This document shows positions 33,154 to 45,564 of a stretch of DNA of 64,000 nt, one piece after another. How positions within the stretch are numbered: the stretch's first letter is position 1; each line of letters opens with the position of its first letter. This DNA comes from Deroplatys truncata (lineage: Eukaryota; Arthropoda; Insecta; Mantodea; Mantidae). The translations under genes were made by a program, and so were the position numbers. The stretch is taken from assembly GCA_030765065.1 (NCBI GenBank), contig CM060979.1:13855001-13919000 (forward strand). The letters are read 5' to 3'. The notes beneath the pieces are model-generated. The model saw only the letters and a program-made list of their open reading frames with translations. It ran no database searches and was not told the DNA's origin.

Positions 33154-34460
33154 GTATGTAGCAGGACAAGTGGCTCATTGTTTTGCAGTATCTTACATTT
33201 ATTATGCAATCCAAATCTCTTGATGTTTGAGGCGTGTCCACAAATACGGCACTAGCGAATAGCAGCAGTGCAGCATTGCCTCATACGGACAGTACACCTC
33301 ACTGGTGGTAAAACTGTAATTACAATATCATGTGGGCGCATGCGGATTTCATATTTCAGAAAAGCAACAAGTAATTAGGATAAAAGGCAACGTTTCGCTG
33401 AACAAGTACGATAAAGAATCATATTTTTACACCCAATGGTTCGCCATTGATTTACAGTTATCTTTCTTGAAGTTTAAACGGAGACTTTTAGTTAAAGTTG
33501 TGCTTGTAATAGTAATAAACCAATTGCTGTCCTAGTTATTTTATATTGTTATATCATAGATGTAATTATCACATATTAATGTCAATTCTCCATGTCCTAA
33601 CTAAATTTAGAAATAGTTGTCCCATGAGGTTTTCTAATACAGCTGCAAACTCTTCATGAAAATACTTTCAAAGCACTCTGACGCAGCTCTACAAAACCGT
33701 ACATGAGGTTGTATTTTAATAAACGTCATGTATGGTTTTGTTTCACAGAATAATACCATTGGAAAATCAATGTGCATAATGCCGAATCCCAAAACCAAGC
33801 ACGTACCCGTGACATGAGAAGAGCATGTTGCAGTTTTTAGAACATTCAACGCCTTGTTACTTGGAAGGCACCACAACAAACAAACAAAAAAGCCATATAT
33901 AAAATAAGTCAACTGAGAACTTTAAGCAAAGAATCACCAACTGTCATCACATTCTCGAGGAAGCATCAACAATGGAATTCAGTGTACCATTGATACGATA
34001 GCTCAAAGTTAAAGCATTGTTTAAAACATTGAAAAAGCAAAAATACAGCTGATGTACTTTTTACAGCACGCTTAATGGAAAGTCGAGCGACTCAGTTGTG
34101 AATTCAACTACGGTGTAACTACTCAGTTCTTACAGTGTTCTAGCTTTTATAAAGTTAACTCTTTCATGAAAATGTTGCTTAGTAAACCAGGTAGCACCAG
34201 TGGATATAGCATTAAGGTTAGGGCTTTTGTCTTCAGTGTGTGTAATTTATTTAAAAAGCATACCAACGAAAAAAACCGCAAAAATGCCAACTTCACGAAA
34301 TGTCAAGAAGTACAGCTGAGGCATGCTCATTAAGTACACTAACTCTTTCACATGTGCGTAGGGAAGTGAAAAAGTATATGCCGTTAGCTGTGCCACTTGA
34401 ATAACAAAGGACACATATAAAGGTATGGTTCTTATTCCTCTATTTGTATATTATATTTAA
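33154..34460. other. intron, no recognised element
   Basis: No repeat of the families found elsewhere in the window and no known coding motif were recognised. Confidence 0.45.
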
Positions 34461-34835
34461 ATGGAAGTTACGTCACTGCTACGTGGGGCTGGCGGGAAGA
34501 AGATGGCTGAGTTAGAGAGGAGATTAGGAGCCGAGGCAGTGACGTCAGATCAGAGTGATGTATGGACAACAGCTGGCAAAGTTAGGAAAGTGGCATCATC
34601 GAGGAGGGAGGGAGTTCAATCGCCACGTCATATGATTGCGGGCAGGGCAGAGGCGTGGTTTCAGAGTGGCGAATTGGTGGAAGAAGAAAGCATTGTGTTG
34701 ACACCCAATGGGAGTCTACGGATTTTGGACAGAAACAAAGTGGGACCGTCAAAGGAGCCAACAGAAATAGATTTATGGAGTAGGAAAGTGTGCCATACAT
34801 ATATAAATAGTGCAGGCTCTGTGAGAAGTATGTGA
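34461..34835 (+). CDS. unrecognised 124-residue open frame
   Basis: The frame starts MEVTSLLRGAGGKKMAELER and is rich in Arg, Lys, Glu and Ser. It matches no family known to me and has no clear domain, signal peptide or membrane segment. It lies in a purine-rich, less AT-rich stretch (about 34460-35060) that stands out from the surrounding intron. It could be a fragment of an unknown mobile element or chance. It is not part of the USP32-like reading frame. Confidence 0.2.
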   Translation: MEVTSLLRGAGGKKMAELERRLGAEAVTSDQSDVWTTAGKVRKVASSRREGVQSPRHMIAGRAEAWFQSGELVEEESIVLTPNGSLRILDRNKVGPSKEPTEIDLWSRKVCHTYINSAGSVRSM

Positions 34836-35618
34836 AAACAGAAGCAGTAATAATGAGGAAGTAAATAGAATAGGGAGGGAGAGTGACTATAGAATGTATA
34901 GAAGGGAACAAATTAGACAAAGTAAAGACAAGGTATTGATAAGCAAGTGATAGATTTTATGAAATCGTGAAGTGAATGATTTAGACATAAAGGACGGTAA
35001 ATACGAGGGGGCTAGGAGGGAGAGGTTCATTTCTTAGTATGAACGAGCAAGTGCTGTTATGGACGATCAGTACGGGGTACAAATAAACATTTTCTAAATT
35101 GCATATAATAGTTCCCATTTCCCACTGGTAGTGGAGTATTAAAGATGGTGGAGGAAGCAAGGAAAGGGAAGGAGATGGGAACAGGAGAAGAACAGTAAGC
35201 AGTATAGTGAATTTAAATGAGAAACGTTAGCGATATGAAGCTAACTCAACACACGTGCTTTGTAAATGCGGAAGCTTGGGTACAATCGGCAAAAGGAACC
35301 AGGGCTCGACGCTGATCATGCCCAAATGTATTGTATTAGCTCAACACTCAATAAAGATATCATATCATTATATTACATTTCCATTATTGTGTATCTTCTT
35401 GTTTTCTTGTAGTTTTTAAGTGAACATTGCGATGGCATTTATAACATACGCATAACGTTCTGGTGAAGTGAAGTGAAGTTTGGCAACCGCGCGGTCATTC
35501 CTTATTGGTTGTCATGAAATGTCAAGAGATTTGGACCGCATAGTAGTGCGTATTACCAAGAGTAAAATTATATCTTTTTGAGTGGTGTTAATATAGCTTT
35601 CTTTTTTTTCTCGTGTAG
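34836..35618. other. intron, purine-rich then AT-rich
   Basis: The purine-rich stretch continues to about 35060 (AGGGAGGGAGAG-like words). An AATAAA at 35349 might be chance. No gene was recognised. A T-rich acceptor leads into the next exon. Confidence 0.4.
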
Positions 35619-35816
<198 letters not shown>

Positions 35817-36033
35817 TAACAGTTGTGTTTACAGGTTGAGTGCATGGATTTGTGCTGATATAATACACAGTGGTTTATGTTGGTAAGGAAATATTAAACT
35901 GCATCTGTCACGCCCATACCAACCCTTAAGTGGTTCTAGCACTCCGCTTAATGTTTGTCTTATTCCACCCTTTTTCCTTCGCTCCTGAGCATTAAACTGA
36001 CCTGTGTTCCTAGGTTAGCATTTGAGCACCAGA

Positions 36034-36890
36034 TTTTTACTTTCTCTGCTACGTATAGTAAGTAGGGGAAGTATTGTATTCCACCCAAAAATTCGATACC
36101 GAGATTTCACCGGAAATACATGTTTTGAGACCCCCTGAATCCAAAAAAAAGCATTTTTGGAAACATGTCCGTGTGTGTGTCTGTCTGTGTGTCTGTGTGT
36201 GTGTCTGTCTGTGAACAGCATAACTCAGAAACAAACAGTCGGATAAACACCAAACTTGGTATTTAGGTTCAGTATCTTCCAAGGATGCGACACAAAGGTT
36301 TTCAAGAAAATCCCCCCACCCCAGATTACCCTTTACATGGAAGATTTTTCGAAAATTTTAATTTTCTCAAAAATGGCTCTTAACGATTTGGATTAAAATA
36401 TCATATGTTTAAGATATTTTTATGACAAATAAAATGTATATCTTGAATTTCCTGGGAATGTCTCCAAAAGTATTCTTCATTGTGAACGACTTTTGCATAA
36501 CTGGTAAACCATAAGAGATAGACAAAATGTTACTACACAAAAAATGTAGATCGCGTTAAAATACACAATTTATGTCATATACACTTTTTTTGTTGAGTGA
36601 ACCATTTTCGAGATATTGCTTGTTATTCCCTTAAATTTTCCAACACATACTTTTTCTCAAATGGAAATTCGTTATTCATTTTTTTTTGTCCTGGACATAC
36701 AAAGAGAATGGAATACTCTTAAAACATTTGACTATCACTTAAAACCTAGCAATTCCCTTTGCATCTACAAGAAAATTAGCAATAAGATTAACATCTCGAT
36801 TAACATGAAGCATATGGAGAATAGGCATTTGTAAAACTAGTTTGTACAAGAGTAGAGAAAGTCATGTGAGTGTAACACATCAGATTTTTT
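36034..36890 (+). repeat. family D repeat, copy D3 (full)
   Basis: Starts TTTTTACTTTCTCTGCTACG and ends CACATCAGATTTTTT. A long TG/TCTG microsatellite lies at about 36170-36212. The word AGATTTTT is found at both edges (36031-36038 and 36882-36889), which may be a target duplication or the element's own T-rich end. Confidence 0.8.
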
Positions 36891-36934
36891 ACATTACACC
36901 ATTATGAGATGCAAAGGTGTAGTGCTGGCATTGC

Positions 36935-37035
36935 CCATAATAGCTGGGTTGGTTAGAACAACTGACAGAAACCGGAAGATCCGTGGTTCAAATCCCAGTT
37001 ATGGCACTGAATTTTTCAGTCTGATTTTATCTTTT
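36935..37035 (+). mobile_element. tRNA-derived SINE (family S), partial
   Basis: TAGCTGGGTTGGTTAGAACA resembles the A-box part and GTGGTTCAAATCCCAG is a good B box, followed by GGCACTGAATTTTTCAGTCTG. The tail is missing. Confidence 0.7.
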
Positions 37036-37082
37036 TATACTTTTCTTTGTTTGGATTGCATTCGGTTACAATGGTCATCTCA

Positions 37083-37500
37083 CCAATGGTCATCAAAATT
37101 CATTAGATGTGTGTTGTGTTTTAGAATGGTGATCTTCTCCCATGCATCTAATTCGGCTGATTTGACTAATGTAACCCAATATTACATTAGTCAAACCAGC
37201 CAAATTTGCAGCCGAATTAGATGCATGGGAGAAGTTCACCATTCTAAAACACAACACACATCAAATGAATTTTGATTTACCGCCACCAAATCCTCTCTGG
37301 AAGTACATTTCACCATCACAAGATGTCACCACAGTATCCAGTCCACAAAACGGAAACACCAACAACACGGGCCAGTCGGATTAGCTTCTGAGGATGGGAA
37401 CAACCGTTTCCCGAAACATGTTAAGTGAGTAAACTTAAGTGATGTTAGTGTAACAATTCTGACTCACCTTTAAATAAATTCAATACACTTCACTGTTTCT
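37083..37500 (+). mobile_element. Penelope-like element tail with palindromic start
   Basis: Positions 37083-37166 and 37180-37273 are inverted repeats of about 80 bp (GTGTTTTAGAATGGTGA against TTCACCATTCTAAAACAC), differing by one small indel. The right arm continues on the plus strand as the end of a PLE polyprotein (SKTQHTSNEF then PPPNPLWKYISPSQDV), then a hammerhead-like motif (37388-37422) and the tail. The left arm is therefore an inverted duplicate of coding sequence near the 3' end. Confidence 0.6.
37388..37422 (+). ncRNA. hammerhead-ribozyme-like motif (PLE tail), best stem II
   Basis: CUGAGGA (37388-37394), U, GGGAAC-loop-GUUUCCC (a well-paired stem II), GAAA (37413-37416), the palindrome CAUG (37417-37420), UU. 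All core elements of a minimal type I hammerhead are present, apart from one extra U before stem II. It directly follows the PLE coding end. Confidence 0.6.
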
Positions 37501-37504
37501 AGCT

Positions 37505-37775
37505 TATTTTCAAATATCAATGTAATATTTACTCTATCAAATGTTGATGTTGGCTACCCACGTTATGTTAGCTGAGTTGGAAGCAGGTGAAAAAATATAA
37601 TTGGTCAGTTAAACACAAATGAAATGCTAATCGCAAAATCGACTTTCTACTTTGTTACTGATATAATCATTGATATATATTCCCATTCTTGTTACCAGGA
37701 TGTCAACCAAAATCTTGTATGCTGTATTGCTTCCCATTGTCCCATTGGTTACCATTGTGAACCAGCCTTTAACCA
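37505..37775. mobile_element. TIR element family C, end fragment
   Basis: Matches 30360-30601 in the same orientation (AAAATCGACTTTC block, then GTTACCAGG and GGTTACCATTGTGAACCAGC). Only one end of the element is present. Confidence 0.6.
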
Positions 37776-38469
37776 ATATCTTGCAAGGGAAAATCCATTG
37801 AAATTAAGTAGAAGATTAAAATAATGATGTTATGACAGATAATGCTGGGAAGCTGCATAATTATGGACTGGTCTGACAATATGACAAGATGCTTTCTTCT
37901 ACCTTAAGAAATGTCATTTCATTTTTTTCATACAAAAGTAACATGTGCTTTACAGGGCTTGTCTTTTAGAACAACCAACATTCAATGAACAGCTCTCCAC
38001 AAGAAGTAATGCAATAATAATGCAACATGTTTAAAAATGAGATGCAGAAATAATGTTTTTTGTTTGGAAAATACAAATTTATTGCTGGAAACGGCTTAGC
38101 CATGTTCTGAAATGTTCAAATTAACTTATACAGGATGGAGGAGTAATGGATGTCCACTTTTAAACAAGGAATAGAAGGCATTGAAAGGAGCAAAAATATT
38201 TTCATAAACTTCGGTTCATCTACAAGTATTTTTGCCAAAAATAAATAATTTGCAAGGCAATATTTGGCAACACAGCACCTAGAGCCATCTATCATCATGT
38301 GAATGAATAAACAATGCTGATCTCTGTGTGTGCGTGCATGTGTGCGTGCGTGCGGTTTTTTTTTTCTGTCAAGTAAGAATGGCTAAATTTTTGCCCTTAA
38401 AAGTAGCTAAGATCTAAATATTATACTATTGGTTAATTAAAAGTTTAGCATTCTTAGAAGTAGTACAGA
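37776..38469. other. intron, no recognised element
   Basis: AT-rich; a TG/CG microsatellite at about 38325-38353. Nothing else recognised. Confidence 0.45.
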
Positions 38470-38745
38470 GAACATGCAGGCTGTTGTTGCTGTGGTTCAC
38501 CAATGGCAATGGAGATTAATTGATCTGCATCATTTTCCCTCTGGCTTCCCAATATAAAGTCTGTAAGCCTTTTAAGGCCTTTGCATTTGGTGCGAGATGC
38601 TGTTTGTTCAGGATGCACACTTCACAGCGAGTGCACTTGGGTGATTCATTCCACCGGCATTCCAAAATAGCACTAAGAAGTACCTGTGTTGTAGTCCATT
38701 TAGCAGAAAATGCAGTATTGTGGTGCTATTACTCTGTAATATCAT
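38470..38745 (-). pseudogene. LINE 3' fragment
   Basis: Closely matches the 3' end of the LINE at 44860-45560 (shared words TTCACCAATGGCA, GATTAATTGATCTGCATCAT, AGTGCACTTGGGTG). It represents the last coding part and the 3' end only. Confidence 0.6.
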
Positions 38746-38782
38746 AGTCTTACTTTAAAATTAAAAGCTAGCATTTGTATAA

Positions 38783-39545
38783 AGCCCCTTGTACACGATC
38801 AAACTTTTTTTTCAATTCAAGAGTTTACAAGAAAAGTTGTCAAACATTTTTCAGTATGTGACAAAATTGGACAAGACTTGACAATGTCATAAATGTGTAT
38901 TTACAAGTTGTCTTTTTTCAAACTGAAATCCTTCAGAACACATTAATAAATAATTAATCACGCACAAAACAATTTACTATTTGCGTCACAGTATAACAGT
39001 TTGCAATGAAATACTGTTGTATACCAATATTATGTAGCACTTTAATGTATTATATCCAATGAAATCACATTACGATTAGTGAATATAATGGAAATAACAC
39101 CAACTGATAGGTTAACCACACTGCATAAGCTTGCATTAATGAATACTTAGTTCGGAAATCTGCCTGGCAATTATTTCTTCATAACCTCCTTCATCTGCTT
39201 CATCTTGTGGTAACCTACAGAGACCTACACATACGGATATGGCCAGCTTATGTATAACCTAATCAGTTCGCATACAACATATCTTGGCCGGGTAGTCATT
39301 TTTGTTTACTTTTCCCTTTATGCCATGTTGCACATTTCGTGATGCACTGTAAATATTCGCATTTCATTGACTAAAGCCATCAAATCATTGATCTTTGATC
39401 GTTTAGAGCATGACCTTATATACTTTCAAGACTTTCAAAGAGTTTAAAAATATTGGAAGCCATTTGACAAGAAAAGTTGTGACAACTCTTGAAAGGTCTT
39501 GTAAAGTATTGAATTTGTCAAAAATTTGATCGTGTACAAACGGCT
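38783..39545. mobile_element. Harbinger-type MITE
   Basis: Terminal inverted repeats AGCCCCTTGTACACGATCAA and the complement of AGCCGTTTGTACACGATCAA, flanked by TAA on both sides (38780-38782 and 39546-39548). Three-base TAA/TTA duplications are typical of PIF/Harbinger elements. Subterminal words AAGAAAAGTTGT recur at both ends. No transposase is encoded. Confidence 0.75.
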
Positions 39546-39992
39546 TAACTCTACTAAAGTAACAATAACCCAAATGTGTTTTAAAATAAATTTTCCTTAA
39601 TAAAACCACTCTTAAGTAATGTGTTATTACTGCTGCAGTAATAACACATGCAAATAAAGCAATTTATAAAAAAACTTCTTAGTTTACTTAAAATTTGCCC
39701 TTAAAGAAGGCATAGCTCTTGCCTATTTGCCTTCTAATCTGAGAACTTGAATTTAAATCATAGTGTGTGTAATTGCAAATAAAGTTTTAATTGTCTCTCC
39801 TCATGAATCAGATATTAAGTTGTTAGCTTTTTGGACCCCAGCTTATTTGAATATTCATTAATCATCACTTATCTGTGTAGGAATGAGAAGTTAAACAATT
39901 CAAAAGAATAAAAGGCTCTTTCTTGAAATTAGATATTATTTTTAGACGTGTCTGCTGAACATGATCTATTAAAACCGATTCTTTGTTTGCAG

Positions 39993-40167
39993 GCTTGGGA
40001 GAACCACATTCTCCGAAATAAATCCATTATTGTGGACCTATTCCATGGTCAGCTCAAGTCAAAAGTGACATGTAAAGTCTGTGGACATGAAAGTGTCAGA
40101 TTTGATCCTTTCAACTATTTGTCTTTACCTTTACCAATGGAGAGTTACGTTCATGTTCAAGTTATAG
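39993..40167 (+). CDS. USP32: USP32-type deubiquitinase, exon: first zinc-binding CxxC
   Basis: The acceptor CTTTGTTTGCAG ends at 39992 and the donor GTAAGT starts at 40168; 58 codons plus one base. [20 protein letters not shown] is followed by [20 protein letters not shown], with the first Cys pair of the USP zinc ribbon, and [15 protein letters not shown]. The split Val codon is completed at 46465. Confidence 0.95.
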
Positions 40168-40509
40168 GTAAGTTTGGATAATGCAAGTATACTCTAGCAG
40201 CTCAAAAGTTACTCCTTTTCCCCTCCCCCACAAAAATTATGGAAACCAGAACAGATTAGACATGCATAGGTCATTTGGAAAGTTCTCGGGCTTTGAAGAA
40301 AAAAACAAAACTTAGTTTTTTTAAATTTATTGTATTTTTCAATATAGTTGCCGTTCTACTCTATACATGTGGACCAGTGATACACTTAACTTCTGTATAC
40401 TTTCAGTGTAAAATGATTTTAAACTCCTCTCCTCTGGGAAAATGTGGTGAAGCTTTTGACATTTACATGTACAAATTAAAATTTAATTACTCTAGCTTCA
40501 CTTTCTACA

Positions 40510-40565
40510 TCAAAATTTAACTGGAACATGTTTCGGAAACACTTTTCTTTGTCATCAGCCTAGAC
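40510..40565 (-). mobile_element. PLE-tail remnant with hammerhead-like core
   Basis: On the minus strand CUGAUGA (40558-40552), 17 nt, GAAA (40534-40531), the palindrome CAUG (40530-40527) and UU. The arrangement matches the other PLE tails; stem II pairs poorly. No endonuclease frame was found next to it. Confidence 0.45.
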
Positions 40566-40639
40566 TCACTGCCACATTTCCTCCTGTGCCGTGTATATGA
40601 AATCTTCAGGTGTGTGATGTCGTGTTGCTTTATCATATG

Positions 40640-40870
40640 AGAACTAAATATAAGTCACCAAAGTTGCAACATTCTTGGGACAGCCCATGCAAGGTATCAG
40701 ATGGATCAATGCTATGTTGTACTGCATTCAGTGTCAATCCTGAGGGAAGCTGAGGTGGTCCATCTTGATCCCCTTGCCTCATATCGTGGAGCTCTCTCTC
40801 TATTGACCTTCTGCAACTTTGGTGACGAATGTATTCTTCAGCATTAGCAGGTGTAATGATTATTTGGGAG
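40640..40870 (-). other. unrecognised open frame without start codon
   Basis: On the minus strand a stretch of about 70 codons is open, including EEYIRHQSCRRSIERELHDM and PPQLPSGLTLNAVQHSIDPS. The composition is protein-like and unlike the surrounding intron. No family was recognised and there is no flanking splice signal I could support. It may be a processed gene fragment or a mobile-element piece. Confidence 0.2.
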
Positions 40871-41370
40871 AGAGAGAGATAAACACAGAAATCACCAGAC
40901 GACCTATTTACAAAAGACTCACTATTTCGGTATTCTGCTATTATGAGTCATTGTCACATATATATGAGTCATTCCATGTCAAGTCGCACAAATTTTCACA
41001 AAATCTGACCATCTTGTCTCTGATTCACTTCAAACTTTGTCCATGGATTACAAAAACAAAGTGAATTATGTTTTAAATTCTAATTTTTTTTAAATTGCAA
41101 TATTTTTTAAAATATTGTGCAATCCATCTTGTGAAAAGTGGCACACCTCTCTACCTTTAAATTAGAATATCTTGCAGGCGATAAGCGATAAAATTATGTT
41201 ATAAAGTGCAATGCAAGCTTAATATGTAATCTTTTACTTAGTATTTATTATAATTGATATAATTAACTATTTACATCCATTGTTAAAATCCAGATATTTA
41301 AGAACTATATATTCATATTAACCCCCCAAAGTTTAAATTTCTATAAAAATTATAAATAAATTCCTTGTCA

Positions 41371-42228
41371 TTTTTACTTTCTCTACTACGTATAGTAAAT
41401 AGGGGAAGTATTGTATTCCACCCAAAAATTCAATACGAAGATTTCACCGGAAATTATGTTTTGAGGCACCCTGAATCCAAAAAAAGCATTTTTGGAAACA
41501 TGTCCGTCTGTGTGTGTGTCTGTCAGTCAGTCTGTGAACAGTATAACTCAGAAACGAACTGTTGGATAAACACCAAACTTGGTATTTAGGTTCAGTATCT
41601 TCCAGAGATGCAATACGGAGGTTTTCAAGAAAATCCCCCCACTCCAGATTACCCTTTACATGGAGCATTTTTCGAAAATTTTAATCTTATCAGAAATGAT
41701 TAATGATTTTAATTAAAATATCATATATTTAAGATACTTTTATGACAAATAAAATGTATATCTTGAATTTTCTGGGAATGTCTCCAAAAGTATTCTTCAT
41801 TGTGAACGACTTTTACATAACCGCTAAACCATAAGAGATAGACAAAATTTTACTACACAAAAAATGTAGATCGCGTTAAAATACACAATTTATGTCATAT
41901 ACATTTTTGTTTATTGAGTGAACCATTTTCGAGATATTGCTTGTTATTCCCTTAAATTTTTCAATACTTATACTTTTTCTCAAATGGGAATTCGTTATTC
42001 ATTCTTTTTTTGTCCTGTACATACAAAGAGAATGGAATACTCGACATAGCAACCAGCTCTTAAAATATTTGACTCGCTTAAAACCTACCATATTCCCCTT
42101 GCACCTACAAGAAAATTAACAATAAGATTAACATCTCGATTAACATGAAGCATATGGAGAATAAGCGTTTGTAAAAATAGTTTGTACAGGAGTAGAGAAA
42201 GTCATGTGAGTGTAACAGATCAAATTTT
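41371..42228 (+). repeat. family D repeat, copy D4 (full)
   Basis: Starts TTTTTACTTTCTCTACTACG, has a short microsatellite (TGTGTGTGTCTGTCAGTCAG) and ends GTGTAACAGATCAAATTTT. Otherwise as D1. Confidence 0.8.
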
Positions 42229-44397
42229 ATATATATATTTACCTAAATCAAAGCTGGGATCCTGTATAGTTAATTTTAAGTAAAATAACTTAGAAAGCGG
42301 TTCGTAGCAGGATTCCAGCGCTGCTGTGAAGTAGTAGCAGCAGCAGTATGTCATTGGATGCCTTGTCATTTGTTCACAGCACTTTAGTTGCACTAGTTTG
42401 TTCACATATAACTTAAATATGGCATATAGTTGAGTAGCATTCGAACTTTCAATCTTATCCTATGGGAGGCAACTTAACTACAATTTAAATGTGTACTTTT
42501 TCCCCTTCAGGCTCAAGTGAATACCATCTGGTTGTTATTACATTATTGGTTGATGGAATACATGAATTTAGCTCTAAGGTACCAGGGATCCCTTTCGCAT
42601 TGCAGTATCTTACCTTAAAATGGGCACTATGTTCAAAACCACTTCTGGATTATTCATGACATTGGCACTTTGTAGCACCCATTGACTGTTATCAGTGGGT
42701 GGTACTTTTTTGGGGGGGACATGCATCACATAGTATTAGGTCTGGTGATAAAGTTAAGTTCTCCATTTTTAAGTTTGTAAGCATATTGCGGGTAACCAAG
42801 CTTAATGATTTCTGCCTTGTGTTATGTTTGGAAACAATAAACAGATTGAAGCAATAGTATTGCTATGTTTCTTCAGTTAACCCACTATGCACTTTCAGAA
42901 ATCATGAAATGAACTTGTAATGCAAAAAGCTGAACACAAAGTAACATTTAAAATGAAACAGCAGAGAGAGGCTTTATAGAATATCAGATTCCAGTTGCTA
43001 AGTTACACCAAACACTGGAAGTGATAGCCTATCACGTTCGTACTGTGTAACGCATCAGATAGCTTGGCGTGCTGTTGCACTATAAAGCTTTCTGTCAGCA
43101 GTCTATGTTCAAAAACCCTACGTGCCCACACAAATAAGTTGTTTAAAAGTGTACTTCTAAGAAAGTACCCATCCTGATATTAACAGGTTTGAAACAAAAT
43201 ATATCACAGATTCCTCCTATATTTTATTCAGATTTTAATATTTGGGGGTTAAATATGATATTGCGGTGTAAAATATTTATGCTTAAAAAAGTGATTTTCT
43301 TATTCCAAAAAAATAGTGTTTTATATAAGGAAAACCACAATGTTTTTATCTACAAAATGACATATTTTTCTTATCCCTGACAATTCTGTATTCCGAGAAT
43401 GAATTACTTTTATGTAATGTGCGCGCATAACAAAAATGTTGAGTACGCTAAGTAAATCCTAAAATAATTTGATTTTCCGCAAAATATGAAATATGTGTCC
43501 ATTTATGTTATGTATGGAATATGTAAACTAAAATTCAAAGAAAGTGATGTTTTATATGCATTTGGTTTGATGTTGAATGACTGATATGCTGCCTGCAATA
43601 TTGTTTTCTTTGGTACAAAGGTTTGGTCATCACCTTCCTTCTCCGTCATAATCACTGATTACCTATAACCTGGATGTACCTTAAGTGTTAAATTAAGTAC
43701 TGGACCGTGCTATGTACCTGATTTATATGCCATGTGTGTATTACTAAACGTTGCAAATTACTGTACTGTAATAGTATGAAGAACAACTTATAGTTACATT
43801 TTAATATGATTTTGGCGTACTTACCTGAAACAAACAATTTAATTTCTTAGTTTTCTTCCTTGTGGATCTTCTTCCTGTAAAAATAAAATCCCACACAAAC
43901 AGCCAATGCTTACACCAAAAATTGCAAAAACAATTCAAATTTTTGGTTAAGTGGAAAGGTAAGGCCTAATAATAATTAGTAATAACCTATAGCCTGATAA
44001 CCAAACCTAACAATTAAATGCTCATATAATTAGCCTAATTATGACTAATTTAATGTAAATAGTAATATAATAATGTAATATAATTGATATTATAATCAGA
44101 GCATCAGTTGGCAACTAAATGGTTGGCGTGCAAAGTTTAAACACAGGCAACAAGTGCGTATTTGCAGAGGAGTTGCTGGTTATAAATGGAACCAAACAAC
44201 CTGAATATCACCAAATTTTAGTGACTTATCCCATGATGGTGGAAAAATGTCAAAGTTGCACTTCAGTAACCTCTCATACATTGTAACCTGTGTATTTATT
44301 GGGGTATTAAAAACACTTTATGAAAAGGAAAAGAAAGATAAAGATACTTCTCCCGTGGTACTTCATTAATGCGGTTTTAGCATGAATTTAAATTATA
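42229..44397. other. intron, 2.2 kb with no recognised element
   Basis: AT-rich. A small hairpin CACCCATTGA...TCAGTGGGTG lies at about 42678-42703, and a GC-poor block at 43180-43450. No open frame with family resemblance and no repeat shared with the rest of the window was noticed. Confidence 0.4.
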
Positions 44398-44879
44398 CAG
44401 AGTGAATCCGAACTCTACCAACAAACTTTCACAAGTTGTTCAGGGACGTTTTCCAAGTGTTTTGATATAAGGAACTCATGGTTCCGGTGGCTCATTACCA
44501 AGTAATTTCATGTTTTTGTTTTGTAATAACCATCCTTGTAATCTGTTTAGTCAAATATGATTGTTTCCAAACAAAATACAACCTTTCACTATTGTAGTAA
44601 AGCATATTTTTAGTGCGGTCCAACACCAGGCTTTTCTACTCCTGCCCAGTTCTGTCTCCAGTTTTGTTTAATTACATTACTTTGTAGTATGTTGTTAGTG
44701 ATATGGTATGGATAGCTTTACTTATGCAGAATTAGCTGATAAACACTTGTCTACAGTTTTACAAATGTTATGCAGAACTGTTCCTGCAGCGATGACAAAC
44801 TCGTCACACATTTGCAGCTGATTGGTCTTTGTGTACAACCTGACAGACTGAATGGAATAGTTGTTGTTCACCAATGGCA

Positions 44880-45560
44880 CTGGGGATTAATTGATCTGCA
44901 TCATTTTCCCTCTGGCTTCACAATATAAAGTCTGTAAGTTATCACTTTTAAGGCTTTTGCATTTGGCGAGATGATGTTTGTTCCAGATGACATCTCCTTC
45001 ACACAGAGTGCACTTGGGTGTAGGTAGACATCCTATCTTGTAGAGGTGTTCTGCGAGGCAGTCGTGGCCAGTTGCCATCCTAAATAAGGCCACTGCAGTC
45101 TTCCTTGGCATTTTTTGTATATCAACTCTTATCTTTAATATTCTTATAATCTTTATCCTTTAATTTATCTTCTTCATCAAGTCTACTGTCTTTTGGAATG
45201 TTGTTTAATGTTATTTAATTGTTTATTTCTATTTGTCCTGCAGGTTTTATTTGTTGTATTGCACCTTTCTTTGCTAATTGATCCGCATGTTCATTGCCCA
45301 AAAGTCCAACATGAGCTGGGATCCATTGTAGTGTGACATGATTTCTAGGTTCAACTGCTTTAATTAGGCTTCTTATTTCTTTAATATTTCTTGTTGTTTT
45401 ATTATTGTAATTTACTATTCCATCTATGGCTGATTTTGAGTGTGATAAGATGACTATTTTTTGTTTTATGTATGGTCTATATGAAATGTTCTGTAATGCT
45501 GCTTTTATAGAATGGAATAGTCTGCAAAACATTCCTTCAACATGCCCTCCCACGTTTTCT
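44880..45560 (-). pseudogene. LINE ORF2 C-terminus with RNase H, relic
   Basis: The first frame (45553-45215) ends with an RNase H domain: KIVILSHSKSAIDGI (the DS-type Asp is His here), then VTLQWIPAHVGLLGNEHADQ and LAKKG, a clear signature of Jockey/I-type LINE RNase H. The second frame (45111-44887) has ALFRMATGHDCLAEHLYKIG and CTLCEG, the zinc-finger-like tail of such elements. The two are separated by a shift. The reverse transcriptase is absent. Confidence 0.75.
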
Positions 45561-45564
45561 GGAA

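Noticed and set aside
35349-35354. AATAAA as the polyadenylation site of a nested gene
   Set aside because: Such hexamers are common by chance in AT-rich introns and no supported gene ends there.
36170-36212. CRISPR-like or satellite array in the TG/TCTG repeats
   Set aside because: These are simple microsatellites inside family D copies with no spacer structure, in a eukaryotic genome.
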